Origin: Trema orientale
Taxonomy: Eukaryota > Streptophyta > Magnoliopsida > Rosales > Cannabaceae
Assembly: GCA_002914845.1 (NCBI GenBank)
Contig: JXTC01000156.1
Span: forward strand, 417,809-481,808
Direction: 5' to 3'
Length of the DNA stretch: 64,000 nt
Position 1 is the first letter of the stretch; each line of letters starts with the position of its first letter. The notes below the pieces were generated by a model. That model made no database searches and was not told where the DNA came from. It saw only the letters and a program-made list of their open reading frames with translations. The position numbers and the translations under genes were made by a program. Positions 53,464-64,000 of the stretch are shown here, piece by piece.

Positions 53464-53934
53464 ATTTTCCGACGTATTCTCCACATCAGCTGGTACAACT
53501 CTTTCCTCTACCATATTTATTTGCAGTAACAATGTTTTTTTTTTAATTACTGTCACTTGTTATACTGCCTTCTTCACTAAATATGCTCTTTTTGAATCTT
53601 CAAACTGATTTTGGTATTTGAGTCTATTTTATTTCATTTTTTAATGTCCATTTCAAGTTTAGTATGTAATCACGGGAGACTCAGCTCCATTCCATGTCAA
53701 GTCTTATTTGATATATGGTTCTCTGTTTATTGCAGTCAATATTCCATCCATGATGGATTCATCTAATATATTCAAGTATCGAATGACTTTCCTTATCTAT
53801 TGGTGTACGATCCGCAACTCTGTAAGTTGTTCTTACCTTCCAGAATTCCCTGCTTAGACGTCTTCTCTTGAAATTATTTACTTTGCCTTTTTCTACAAAT
53901 TGAAAGGCTGTCTGCTAATTAATTTTTTGGGGAA

Positions 53935-55842
53935 CAAAATTTCAAGGATTTAGACACGAAAAATGAGATAATACATGTTTTGGCTTATTGGGTTTTTGAG
54001 AAACGGTAGAATAAGTGTTGGTGTTAGATAAAACCTGAAAATTTTGATTGGTTGGTAGAATTTCAAGGACTTAGACACAAGAAAGGCCTTATGCAAGTTT
54101 ATCCCATGTCAGTTGTCGTTTGAAAATACTAGTTGTGTTTATGTAATGGCACAGGTGATCCTAAGAAAACAGAACACTTGTTTTCACTTGATGTAGCTAA
54201 GGAAAGACTTCATTTGTTCGAAGCAAATTTATTGAAAGAAGGGTCTTTCGATTCGGTAGTTGATGGATACCACGTCCCCTGCAACGTTTATAGCCAGTGA
54301 ACCTCAGGTTAGTCCCTCATCTGTCCAATCTTGGATAATATGTTCCATTCAATTTATCCGACATATGCTTTTGGTCCTTATTAGATGTAAGTACTAGGCT
54401 ATAACATAAGTGGAAAGTTTATTTACTTGTAGTGTATGAGTACATGTTTATTCAACGAAATTGTTAGGCCTGCTTTTATAAGCCTAGTCATTAAGGAACC
54501 TAATAAGTTAACCGTTCCTTAATTTATAATACAGATTTTTGATACTTTCAATTTATCTTTTCATTGGCATACTCATAGTGATTTATTTTATACTTTATCT
54601 ATCATATTCAAAACCCGTTTTAAACTTTTATTCATAGGCTCACAGTTACACTATCCTTCCTAGAGAAGGATAACTTGAATGACTTTTCTTGCTACAGAAT
54701 TTGTATATGCTGTCAAAAACCTTAGCTGAAGAGGCTGCATGGAAATTTGCCAAAGTCCTTTGTTGCAGCCAACTCTTAATTTCACCGTCGAAATGATTCT
54801 AAAACACATAAATGGTACATTCATCAGGTAATCCCTTTTAATACATGTAAATAACCGACTCAGTTTGCTTCAAGTAACTGTATTAAGTTAGTTTTATCAA
54901 GTATAATTCCAATTTTCCAAAGGTCCACAGATAGAGTGAGTTGAATTTCATTGCCTTCCTACTAACTACTTAATATCTTTACTTCCAAAGGAGTTCTCCT
55001 TTATCTGTCCATTGTCAATTCAGAATATGTCCATTGTCATTTCAGAAAATGCTTATTTTTCTGGAGTCTTTTTTTTTTTTTTAGGGAGGGGGGGTTATGC
55101 GGACAAATGACCTGTAAGACTGAAATTAGTGAGTAAAATGCTCAGGAATGTATACAAAATAAGAAATTAATGTCATGTTGCTCCCTGAGAAATATCGAAT
55201 ACAGTCAAAGGTTTATGCAGTCAAAGGTTTCCTTGTTTCTCTGCACTTCGAAATCGTTTTGTGGTATACCGTGATTGGATTACAAATAGAAGCTTATTAT
55301 GCTTTTTCTACTTTTTTGGTTTTTACATGTGATACTCAGTGTTCAGGTAGGCGTTATTTGTGCTTTCTTTTTGTTGCAGAAGCAAGATTTCCCACATAGT
55401 TTATAGATTCGTTGATGTTAGAGATATTGCATTGGGACATATTCGGGCATTTGAAGTCCCTTCAGCTAGTGGAAGATATTGTCAAGTTGGTCATGTTGTG
55501 CACCTTTACGAGGCTTTGAACATTTTACGATGACTCTATCCAAATTCCCGAAGAGTAAGTTATAATTCTAAGACACCAAAAGCCCGATTTGGTTCCATTT
55601 ACGAATGAAATTTAAGCTCAAATTCGCATGATTTGATCTCAGGTCCTTTTTATTTTTTTAATTTCTTCTTTATTTTGTGTTTCTCATTGTTTGCAGATGT
55701 GAAGATGACAAACCTCTCCAGCCAGGCTACCAAATATCAAAGGAGAAAGCTAAAAGTTTGGGAGTTTAACTTCACACCTCTAGAAGGGACTCTAGGGGAC
55801 ACTGTTGAAAGTTTGAAGGAAAAGGGTTTCCTCAAAATTTAA
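53935..55842 (+). pseudogene. psi-CCR-D: decayed CCR-like gene between the two CNLs
   Basis: It starts in intron 1 (TTCAAGGATTTAGACACGAA matches CCR-C 45111), so exon 1 is absent. Exon 2 (54155-54309) keeps [24 protein letters not shown] but loses about 25 bp before the SPVTF-type end. Exon 3 is deleted together with its flanks. Exon 4 (from 54698) keeps [17 protein letters not shown], then loses about 45 bp. Exon 5 (from about 55380) has a 1-bp loss after ARFP and a later short deletion. Exon 6 (55697-55842) has a 1-bp insertion but ends in [10 protein letters not shown]. It resembles CCR-C throughout. Non-functional. Confidence 0.88.
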
Positions 55843-57204
55843 TGATGGAAGAAGCCGCTGTATTAAAGTCATTACTATAGTTAACACTATTTGTTGTTTG
55901 TGTATGAGTAGTTAAGCAATATGGTGATTCAGATTAGTTAAAGTACTTTTATAAGTATCACATTTTAAGTACTCAAGCGAGCGAGTCATCTAAATCCTTA
56001 TATTGTGTTTAGGTGTATCTCTGTAATTGCATGGCCTAGCAACTTTTTATGACATTTTACCAGAAAGTACTACAAATGTAATTCAGTAAAATATCTGAAA
56101 AATATAGGGGAATTCTACTATATGACGCCAAATTTTGGCCGCTGCATTAGGGTCAAAATTTATGAAATACGGCATAACATCTGTTCACTGTACGTATCAA
56201 TCAAATTCTGTTTTGGATGTTTAGTCTTTCTCAATTATGTAAGATTATGTGCTCATACTAAATTCAGGGCAGATGTATATGCCATTGTTATGTAAGCCTT
56301 GATATTTGTTTGGCTGAATGTCATTGACTCTTTTGCTCATTCCCTCGCACCACCAGTTGTAGCTGTAAATTTGACAATACAACTGCATTAAAATCTTGTA
56401 AAAATATCACATAAAAATTCGTAACAAAATGCTAGAAAGTTTTACATCTTGGCATCCTGATTAACTTAGAACAGTGATTCTACAATTTGTAGGTTAGTCC
56501 AGATGTACTAGAGCTAACTGTTAAGTTGGTTTTTTGTAATACTTATTCAAACTAACTCTGTTCTGTTCTCTGTCTAAATCATCCAATTTTGACATAGTTA
56601 TTTTAATGGTCTGCTGGTTAGTTCTCTATGACACATTTAGAGTTCATAAATATGTTTTCTTTCTTGGCTTTGTATCTACTATAGAATAAAGCTTCTTTTA
56701 TAATTAGATCGATGTTTCCCTGAATTTAAGGCGGTGATTAATGAAGCTTGCTTTTTCTGAGTGCCTCATGTTCTAAAATTTCTTTATTTATTAAACTATG
56801 CTGACATGTAAAGGTTGACTATTATATCATCGATGTGCTTGCACCTAACATGATAATGATCAAAGGTCCACGCTCTTCGCTAGCAGAAAAAATTCCTTTA
56901 TTTATTGCCATTGGCCCGTTTCACAGACGTGAAGGCACATATAAGCTATCATATCAAGTAACTTTTTGATAATAAGACCAAGTACTTATTATATCAGACA
57001 ATAGTAGGAGTTGACTATTGCCTTTGTACTATTTTTTTTTAATATATATTATTACTATTATTAATATTAACATATAATTAGGTAACTGGAAAATTACCGA
57101 AGATTATATATGCATGGTTTCACTATTTACTATGTAAGAAGTCCAAAATGCACGAGTCAGTCATGTGGCCATCTTTAGTAAAATTAATATAGCGGTTCTA
57201 CTTT
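55843..57204. other. Intergenic between psi-CCR-D and CNL2
   Basis: The first 600 bp repeat the CCR-C 3' flank. A segment at 56580-56650 (TTGACATAGTTATTTTAATG, GGTCTGCTGGTTAGTTCTC) recurs at 62205-62265 after psi-CCR-E. The remainder is AT-rich without a recognised feature. Confidence 0.5.
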
Positions 57205-57547
57205 GTTTGGCTCAAAAATACTCTTGTTACCAGCTGATATGGCTGAACAGAATAAACTTACGACGAGAAGAGGTTATTCTGTGATTTACTATCAGAAAGT
57301 AGAAAGCTAAGAAACCGAGTCAGTTCAACGTATTTTTTAGCTTTCTAATTTAAAAATGACAAAATAATACAACTGGCACTCCCGCAAAGGACGGATCCAT
57401 GTCTAGTAGAATCCGAGTCTCTCCATTGTTAAGTCTATTTTCAAGGCTATATTCTTCCTCCACTGTTTGCAACATTTCTGTTCCTTCGCCGTTTGCAACA
57501 TTTGTGTTCATCGGCCATTTGGTTAGTCCTTTTCAAGTTCGAATATC
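57205..57547 (+). promoter_or_regulatory. CNL2 upstream region
   Basis: Matches the CNL1 upstream region in order (TTTGGCTCAAAAATACTC, TACCAGCTGATATGGCTGA, GATCCATGTCTAGTAGAATC). The call rests on position and duplication only. Confidence 0.45.
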
Positions 57548-60500
57548 ATGGCGGCTGAATTGGTTGGCGGAGCGTTTCTCTCTGCTTTCCTCGATGTGTT
57601 GTTTGGCAAGCTGGCTTCGGAGGTTGACGACTTCTTCAGGGGAAAAGATCGCATCATTAAGCTCCTCAACGAGTTGAATACTACGTTGAACTCAGCTGGT
57701 CTACTGCTCAACGATGCTGAGGAGAAGCTAATCAAAGACCGAAGGGTGAAGAAGTGGCTTGACGAGCTCAAAGAGACGGTTTATGATGCAGATGACTTGG
57801 TTTATAAGATCAGCACCGAAGCACTGCGCAATGAACTGGAAGGCAAATCCCGAAGAAGCTTCGCAAGTAAGGTACTGATGAAACTCAACCCAACTTCATT
57901 TACTGCATTTGACAAGGCAATAAAACCTGAGATAGATGAGATTCTTGGAAAATTGAAAGCTCTCCTAGAGCCAAAGAACAACCCTGGTTTGAAAATTAGT
58001 AAAAACAAAACACTGCCGGAGAGATTGTGTGCTCCTCTGGTTGAAGAATCTGATATTTATGGAAGGGTTGGTGATAAAGAAGCTATTATTAAGTTGCTAC
58101 TATCAGATGATGATGGTGACAACAAAATAGCTGTGATTCCCATAGTGGGGATGGGTGGTATTGGCAAGACTACACTTGCTCAGCTTGTGTTCAATGATGA
58201 AAGAGTCAGTAAGAGCTTTGATACCAAAGCATGGGTTACAGTGGGAGATGCGAAAGTTGACTGTTTAAAAGTGATGAGAACAATCATTGAGCAAGTGACC
58301 GGTTCTGATGAATGTAAAATTCAGGAGCAGTATGTGCTTCAAGCTAAACTAAAGACATCGTTGATGGGGAAGAAGCTTCTCTTTGTTCTTGATGACATTT
58401 GGGACGAAGATCCTCATAAGTGGGATGTTCTAAAGAGTTGTTTTGAATCAGGATCACGTGGAAGCACAGTAATCGTGACAACACGCAGCACAAATGTTGC
58501 ATCAATGATGGAAACTGGGTCAATTCATCAATTAGATCAAATATCCGATGATGATGGGTGGAGATTGTTTTCAAAACATGCCTTGATTGATGTAGACAAC
58601 TTGGATGAGTACTCGGATCTCCAAGTAATTGGTAGAGAAATTGTTAATAAGTGTAAGGGTCTTCCTCTAGCAATAAAGTCACTCGGTAATCTCTTACGTC
58701 GTAAAAGAAATAAGGATGAATGGGTTAATATAATAAATAGTGACATATGGGAGCTAAATGAAAGGAACAAAATTGGTATTCTTCCAGCATTATGGCTGAG
58801 CTACTATTATCTGCCCTCTGAATTGAAGCCGTGCTTTGCTTATTGTGCTCTATTTCCCAAAGATTATAAATTCGTAAAAGAAAAACTAATCTTATTGTGG
58901 ATGGCAGAAGGTCTATTACATCCGAAGAATGGAAAAACAATGGAAGAAGTTGGAGAGGAATACTTCAGAGATCTAACATCAAGGTCATTTTTTCAACCAG
59001 CAAGCAAGGATCCATCAACTCTTGTCATGCACGATCTATTGCATGATTTAGCTATTTCTGTGCATGGTGAGTTTTGTTTGGAGATGGAAGATTCTAAATT
59101 TTTTAATCGTGCATCCAAGATTCGTCATTTGTCATATAACGGAGGAGCTAATGACCCTAAGAAATTTAAAGAATTATCGAAATCTAAGGGTTTGCGTACC
59201 TTTTTAACATTGCCAGAGTCAAAATCAGGTAAAATTTTGTCCTTGCAAATGGAGCACTTGCTTGAATCATTGCTACGCACAAGGAGTTGCTTGAGAGTCC
59301 TCTCCATAAGTCGATTTTCTATAACCAAGTTACCTGATTCAATTGGAGATTTAAAGTATCTGAAGTACTTAAACTTATCTGGCACTCTAATCGAAGAGAT
59401 ACCCGATACAGTTTGTAGTTTGTATAATTTGCAGACTTTACTTCTGGAGAATTGTATTGAACTCACTAAATTACCGACGAATATCGGAAATTTAATCAAC
59501 TTGCGACATCTCCACACACCCCCTCCCTTAGAAGAGATGCCCTTGCAAATTGGCAAGCTGAAAAATCTACAAATGCTGCATAGTTTTGTTGTGGGCAAAA
59601 ATAGTGAGTCATGCATTAAGCTTCTCAGAGAGCTTCAGTATCTACATGGGACTCTTTGGATTACGAGACTAGAAAATATTGTGGATGTTAAGAATGCTTT
59701 GGAGGCTGAATTAAAGAATAAGAAGTTTCTTCGCGAGCTAAATTTGTTGTGGTATTCTACTCATCGACCCGACGACTCAGATAAAGAAAAACAAGTCCTT
59801 GGCGCCCTCGAGCCTCATGCTAACCTGAAGAAGCTCAAAATCTTGTACTACAACGGTACCAGTTTCCCAAGTTGGATTGGACATCATTTGTATTGTAATA
59901 TAGTACGTGTGTGCCTATTTTCTTGCAATAACTGTCGCTTGTTGCCACCACTGGGGCAGCTATCCTCACTCAAATACCTTGAGATTTCGCATTTCCCTGG
60001 CGTGCAAAGAATAAGTTCAGAATTTTATTCCAGCGTTGGCTCTCCTGCAGCAGGGACGAAGCCTTTTCGATCTTTGGAGAAACTGCATCTTGAAAACATG
60101 CCAAATCTCCTGGAGTGGTCGTTCATCGAAGGCGAGATAGAAGGCGGAGTTTTTCCTCGTCTTAAGAAACTTTCCTTGACAGATTGTCAGAGACTCAAAG
60201 TGTCGTTACCGGACTATCTTCCTTCCCTGAAAAAGCTTTGTATATGGAATTGCAGCCAACTGGTGCCGTTACTCCCAAGGGCTCAACAGATGGACGCTGC
60301 ATTTCCATCTCTAGAGATTCTGAAGCTGATCGATTGTTTTGAGCAGGAATCACTTCTAGAAGGAGGATTACCCCCTAGTCTAAAGCAAATTTACATTCTC
60401 GGTTGCTGGAGACTCACGGCCTTAGACGAGGAGGCATTTCAACGTCTCACCTCCCTTGAGAAGTTGGAAATTCTAGACTGTGGTTTCCTCCGGTGTTTGC

Positions 60501-60655
60501 CAAGAGGACTTCCCTCTTCTCTATCTTATCTAAGCATCAAAGATTGTCGTCTCCTTAAACCACGAGTCCAGAGGGAGACAGGGGAGGATTGGCCCATAAT
60601 TCAGAACATCCCGAACGTAGACATATGTGACAGGATTCCTGAATTTACGTGGTAA
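57548..60655 (+). CDS. CNL2: coiled-coil NB-ARC-LRR immune receptor, sister of CNL1
   Basis: An intronless 1035-residue CNL from ATG 57548 to TAA 60653-60655. Rx-type coiled coil about 1-160 (MAAELVGGAFLSAFLDVLFG; VYDADDLVYK); NB-ARC about 168-500 with P-loop GMGGIGKTT (201-209), RNBS-A FDTKAWVTVGD, kinase-2 FVLDDIWDED (Asp282, Asp283), RNBS-B GSTVIVTTR, GLPL, CFAYCALFPKD and MHD (494-496); then irregular LRRs. All NB motifs are canonical. It is very similar to CNL1 in the coiled coil and NB-ARC. It differs more in the LRRs, which usually set recognition, and in its C-terminal tail (DICDRIPEFTW against TTTNDECHLM). The two arose by tandem duplication about 7.2 kb apart. The likely role is effector-triggered immunity in the cytoplasm. 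Confidence 0.96.
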   Translation: MAAELVGGAFLSAFLDVLFGKLASEVDDFFRGKDRIIKLLNELNTTLNSAGLLLNDAEEKLIKDRRVKKWLDELKETVYDADDLVYKISTEALRNELEGKSRRSFASKVLMKLNPTSFTAFDKAIKPEIDEILGKLKALLEPKNNPGLKISKNKTLPERLCAPLVEESDIYGRVGDKEAIIKLLLSDDDGDNKIAVIPIVGMGGIGKTTLAQLVFNDERVSKSFDTKAWVTVGDAKVDCLKVMRTIIEQVTGSDECKIQEQYVLQAKLKTSLMGKKLLFVLDDIWDEDPHKWDVLKSCFESGSRGSTVIVTTRSTNVASMMETGSIHQLDQISDDDGWRLFSKHALIDVDNLDEYSDLQVIGREIVNKCKGLPLAIKSLGNLLRRKRNKDEWVNIINSDIWELNERNKIGILPALWLSYYYLPSELKPCFAYCALFPKDYKFVKEKLILLWMAEGLLHPKNGKTMEEVGEEYFRDLTSRSFFQPASKDPSTLVMHDLLHDLAISVHGEFCLEMEDSKFFNRASKIRHLSYNGGANDPKKFKELSKSKGLRTFLTLPESKSGKILSLQMEHLLESLLRTRSCLRVLSISRFSITKLPDSIGDLKYLKYLNLSGTLIEEIPDTVCSLYNLQTLLLENCIELTKLPTNIGNLINLRHLHTPPPLEEMPLQIGKLKNLQMLHSFVVGKNSESCIKLLRELQYLHGTLWITRLENIVDVKNALEAELKNKKFLRELNLLWYSTHRPDDSDKEKQVLGALEPHANLKKLKILYYNGTSFPSWIGHHLYCNIVRVCLFSCNNCRLLPPLGQLSSLKYLEISHFPGVQRISSEFYSSVGSPAAGTKPFRSLEKLHLENMPNLLEWSFIEGEIEGGVFPRLKKLSLTDCQRLKVSLPDYLPSLKKLCIWNCSQLVPLLPRAQQMDAAFPSLEILKLIDCFEQESLLEGGLPPSLKQIYILGCWRLTALDEEAFQRLTSLEKLEILDCGFLRCLPRGLPSSLSYLSIKDCRLLKPRVQRETGEDWPIIQNIPNVDICDRIPEFTW

Positions 60656-60751
60656 TTCTCCAATGTATTCTCCACTCCAGCTGGTACTACTCTTTCCTCT
60701 TTCCTACTTGTTTATAGTAACAATGTCATTAAATTATTGTCACTTGTTCTT

Positions 60752-61496
60752 TTAACTTAGTTTTCTGAAGTATGATTTTTGAGTTTCCAGAGGTCCAGAG
60801 ATAGAGTTAGTTCTCTGTTGTCTCTGCTCATTACTAATTCGGCAAAGGCTTTATGGAGACTTTGAGTTTTCTAGAGTGATTTTATTTTTCTCTTTTGGAT
60901 TATGCTTTCTAAAATGACCTGAAAGGCAGAAACTAGGGAGTAGAATGCTCAGGAATGTAATAAAATCTCTATGATATTGAATGTATAGTAAAGCTTTCCT
61001 CGTTTCTGAGCACTTTTTTCAAATTGTTCTACGATATATTAGGATAAGATTACTTGCAGAAAGCTTATGTTGGAGTCTTTTATTTTCCTTTATACTTTGT
61101 TGCAGAAGCAAGATTTTCACAGCGTAGTGTATGTAGACACGTTGATGTTAGAGATATTGTCTGGTTGAGCAATATTCTACAACTCGAACTCGCTTGCGCA
61201 CTCCTGAAGTGTAAGTTAGAATTCTAACTGGTTTGGTTTCATTTACAAAAGAAATTTAAGCTCCTTGTTTCCAAATGATTTCCTTGTTGTAATCTCCTGT
61301 CTCTCTATTTTATTTCTTTTCTTATTTTGTGTTGCTCATCATTTGCAGATTTGAAGATGACAAACCTCTTATGCAAGCATACAAATATCAAAGGAGAAAG
61401 CAGAAAGTTAGGGGGGTCAACTTCACCCCTTTGGAAGGGACTCTGAGAGACACTGTTGAAGAACTTGTAAGAAAAATGGTTTCCACAAAATTAAAT
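60752..61496 (+). pseudogene. psi-CCR-E: CCR-like 3' remnant after CNL2
   Basis: It begins in intron 4 (TTAGTTTTCTGAAGTATGAT matches the intron 4 text of CCR-A and CCR-B). Exon 5 (from 61106) keeps EARF..., then the VDTLMLEILS region with large losses. Exon 6 (61349-61496) keeps EDDKPLMQAYKYQ, then VNFTPLEGTLRDTVEEL, but the C-terminus and stop differ. It stands where psi-CCR-D stands after CNL1, so it belongs to a third CCR+CNL unit. Non-functional. Confidence 0.8.
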
Positions 61497-62265
61497 GACA
61501 AAAGATACCATAATCAAGTCATTACTGCAAATAAGATAACTCTATAACTGGGTTCCCAACCTTGTGTAACTTAACTTTCTACGAGTGCTTTGCAATATGG
61601 TAATCGTTCAGTGTTTAAGTGTCTCTGTAATTGCATGGCCTAACAACTTTGCTCAAATGTAATTTAGTAAAAATATCTGAAAATAAATTTAAATAAACTA
61701 AAGTATCATGACTCACATTTCTGTTCAATACAGTCAACCTTAGAATAAGCTGAGAAAATGGATTGATGTGTATTAGAGTAATGTGACATTTTAACAACAT
61801 CATAACGTCCACCTTTTTACAAAGCAGTCCAGATGTAAAAGACTATTGATACTGATCTTCAAGATGAACTTGGTCTTCTGTTCCTTAAGTGTGAAGGATA
61901 CTTTGATGATTTGATCTCCAATGTATGACATTAAGCCAAATAATTACAACTCAAAATCAATTTGACATGAGATGGCATATAGAGAAATTGACAATCTCCA
62001 ATTTTAATAATTGCTACAAAATTGGATGCACCTTTTCTAAACAATTTGTCCTTTATTTTGTCATTTTATTTTTTTGTTAGAAAAGTTTTTTAATGCCAGA
62101 ACGAAACAAACCAGAAATAAGTAGAAACAGGGGAAATGAAACAAACAATTGGAAAAGCATAATAGAACTTTGGAATTAAGTTTATGACACAGCTCTCAAC
62201 CATCCAAGCTTGACATAGTTAATTTCAGTGTGTCAAGAATGATCTGCTGGTTAATTCTCCATGAC
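61497..62265. repeat. CCR 3' flank copy after psi-CCR-E
   Basis: GCAATATGGTAATCGTTCAG, GTAATTGCATGGCCTAACAA, GTCCAGATGTAAAAGACTAT (also after CCR-B, 41090) and TTGACATAGTTAATTTCAG are shared with the flanks of CCR-B, CCR-C and psi-CCR-D. No CNL follows inside the window. Confidence 0.55.
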
Positions 62266-62990
62266 CCATGTCAAGGAATTACTGTCGTATATAAAGTTAT
62301 TGTCCTTTATAAAGTTACCATCGTTTAGTTAATTCTCTCGTGACTCTATATTTCCTATTTATTTATATACTTCGAGTCGTTTAGTGAATTATTGTCCTTT
62401 ATAAATTCACTGTCGTTCAATAAATAATTTCCTGTTATTTTTACACAATTGTTGCTTATAAAATTTGCGGTCATTTATACTGTGGTTTCATTGTCGTTTG
62501 TGGTTGCCCCTTTCTTTCCCTTTTTCTTCGGCAAAAAAAAAATATATATAAATGAAAAAAAATGCAAATTATCATTAATGCTTTCCCAAATATATATTTA
62601 GCTGCATAAAGTCTTCCTTCCAGCATTATTTCACAAGCTTCCAAAAAGTTGCCATGCTGCTTTTTTTTTTCAGTATATTTTCTATATAATAGAGGCGTAG
62701 AAAAGCTTTGGGACTTATGCTATTCTTCTGCCCAATTGTGTGTTTGCTTTTTTATTTATTTATTTTTGTGACAATCCGTATAAAAAAAAAGGGAGATTTA
62801 GTTGTATTAAATAAATAATATAAAGAATAAATGAAATAACAAAAGAGCCTTTACTTAAATAGAATATTTGGGGTTAATTTAGTACATTAATATTTAGTTT
62901 CTTTAAGAAATCCTAAGACTAATAATCTATTCAGTTTATAAGTACGCTTTACAGAAAAGAGAGAGAGAGAGAGAAGGCTATGCATGCATG
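62266..62990. other. AT-rich intergenic with dispersed GTCGTTY motifs
   Basis: ACTGTCGTATATAAAG, ACCATCGTTTAG, CACTGTCGTTCAATAA and ATTGTCGTTTGTGG lie at 62280-62500, alternating with ATTGTCCTTTATAAA-like text. Poly-A, poly-T and a GA run (62957-62975) follow. No gene. Confidence 0.45.
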
Positions 62991-64000
62991 AGAAGAAGAA
63001 GAAGATGAAGAGACTATTATCATAGGTTATTGAGACTCACTCCTAAAGTAATAAACTCTTAACCAATTGAGTTTTATGTTTTAATTTGATTTTGGGAATG
63101 AGAATGAATATTTAAGGTTAGGGTTTTGAATTGATCATAAATTATTTATAAAATATGGAGATGAATCTGATAGAGAAAGAAGCCTATTGATATTAGAATT
63201 TAAACAAGATAAATTTTGAGTGATTTGGTTGAGTAAATAGAAAATTATGAATTTTAGAGTTTTGGGCTAAGATGTAAAAATGTAGTAGAGATTCCGACTA
63301 GCTTTTCAGAGACTTTTACTGATCTTATTGGGTCATATTTGGTATGGTTGGAAAGCTTATCGAATTATCTTTCCAACGGTATATAATTTGTCAAAAACGG
63401 ACTTATAATCAGAGAGTTATAGCCAATTGAAATTAGCACTGCGAATTAGGAAAAATTTGAAACTTTGGGTACTTTTAGCAAAATGTCGCTGTGGCTTGTC
63501 CGACTATGCGGGGCTTACCTATAGACCCTATAGCTACATTCTTGGTACTCTTAGCACCTTATAACTTGTAAAACGTATTGTCTAAGTTTGGTAATTTTTA
63601 GAGAGATGTTAGAATTGTTATAAATCGTAAGAAATTGACATTATTGGGAATAGCTATGGAGTTGATTATAGAAGATACATAGGCAGCAAGTAGTCAATAT
63701 TTTTAGTGTAATTAGAGTATGATTTTATTGTTGTGATACTCATATATAATTTGTGTGATAATAGGTGTTTGAGAGGTTATGTTGATTATTTTGATTAAAT
63801 AGACAAAGCGAACGAGGTAAGTAACCTTTGATCTTTTCTAGTAGTTTTCATCGTCAAAAAGAAACTAAATATTTTATTATTTTATTATTTCTAATAGAAT
63901 CATATTTATAAGGTATTTTCTTTAAAATATGATTTCAAGTAAAAGTATATTTTGATAATAAGACTATTTATTGAAAGAAATCTGTTTTATTGAAATAACG
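62991..64000 (+). mobile_element. Gypsy-type LTR-like sequence running off the window
   Basis: It contains segments typical of plant Gypsy LTRs: TATCTTTCCAACGGTATATA, then AAAACGGACTTATAATCAGA and GAGTTATAGCC, later GACAAAGCGAACGAGGTAAG before TAACC. The style matches known Del/Tekay LTRs, but no ends, partner or internal domains are visible. It is likely cut by the window end. Confidence 0.4.

Noticed and set aside
1..64000. tRNA or rRNA genes.
   Set aside because: No tRNA-type A/B boxes with a foldable cloverleaf and no rRNA-like stretches were recognised by eye. A tRNA scan was not run.

Overview
This is a plant nuclear window, most likely from a core eudicot and probably a woody rosid (an inference from gene families, no species call). 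The evidence is AT-rich DNA, six-exon GT-AG genes, intronless LRR receptor-like protein (RLP) genes, intronless coiled-coil NB-ARC-LRR (CNL) genes, and plant-type transposons (MULE MITE, hAT, Copia, Gypsy-like LTR, LINE). All gene copies, intact or broken, lie on the + strand. The exceptions are a LINE remnant, a small retroposed insertion and one inverted gene fragment.

Layout. 0-18 kb: RLP1 (frameshifted), a decayed cinnamoyl-CoA-reductase-like gene (psi-CCR-0) split by a solo LTR, a LINE relic on the minus strand, RLP2 (intact), RLP3 (one in-frame TAG) and a CCR exon-1 relic. 18-23 kb: gene-free, with Gypsy-LTR-like sequence, orphan copies of the RLP 3' flank and a foldback element with internal tandem repeats. 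23-41 kb: RLP4 (intact), CCR-A (intact), a rearranged tract of RLP and CCR crumbs, RLP5 (one frameshift) and CCR-B (intact). 41-48 kb: a chimeric RLP crumb, a degenerate Copia element, a hAT element with TSD, and CCR-C (intact). 50-62 kb: CNL1 (intact), psi-CCR-D, CNL2 (intact) and psi-CCR-E. 62-64 kb: AT-rich, ending inside a Gypsy-LTR-like tract.

Function. The RLPs are EIX2/Cf-type extracellular LRR receptors with a single membrane helix and a short tail without a kinase, expected to need SOBIR1/BAK1-type partners. The CNLs are intracellular immune receptors. The CCR-like enzymes are NADPH-dependent short-chain reductases of the phenylacetaldehyde-reductase/CCR-like branch, not lignin CCRs. 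The cluster thus interleaves cell-surface immunity, intracellular immunity and phenolic or aldehyde reduction.

The notable structure is a repeating RLP-then-CCR unit that later became CCR-then-CNL. Related intergenic blocks recur in front of both RLP and CCR genes. They carry paired W-box cores (TTGACT) and a strong excess of a short motif, TGTCGTTT/AAACGACA, that no coding feature explains. All homology statements here come from reading and comparing the sequence within the window; no database search was run.
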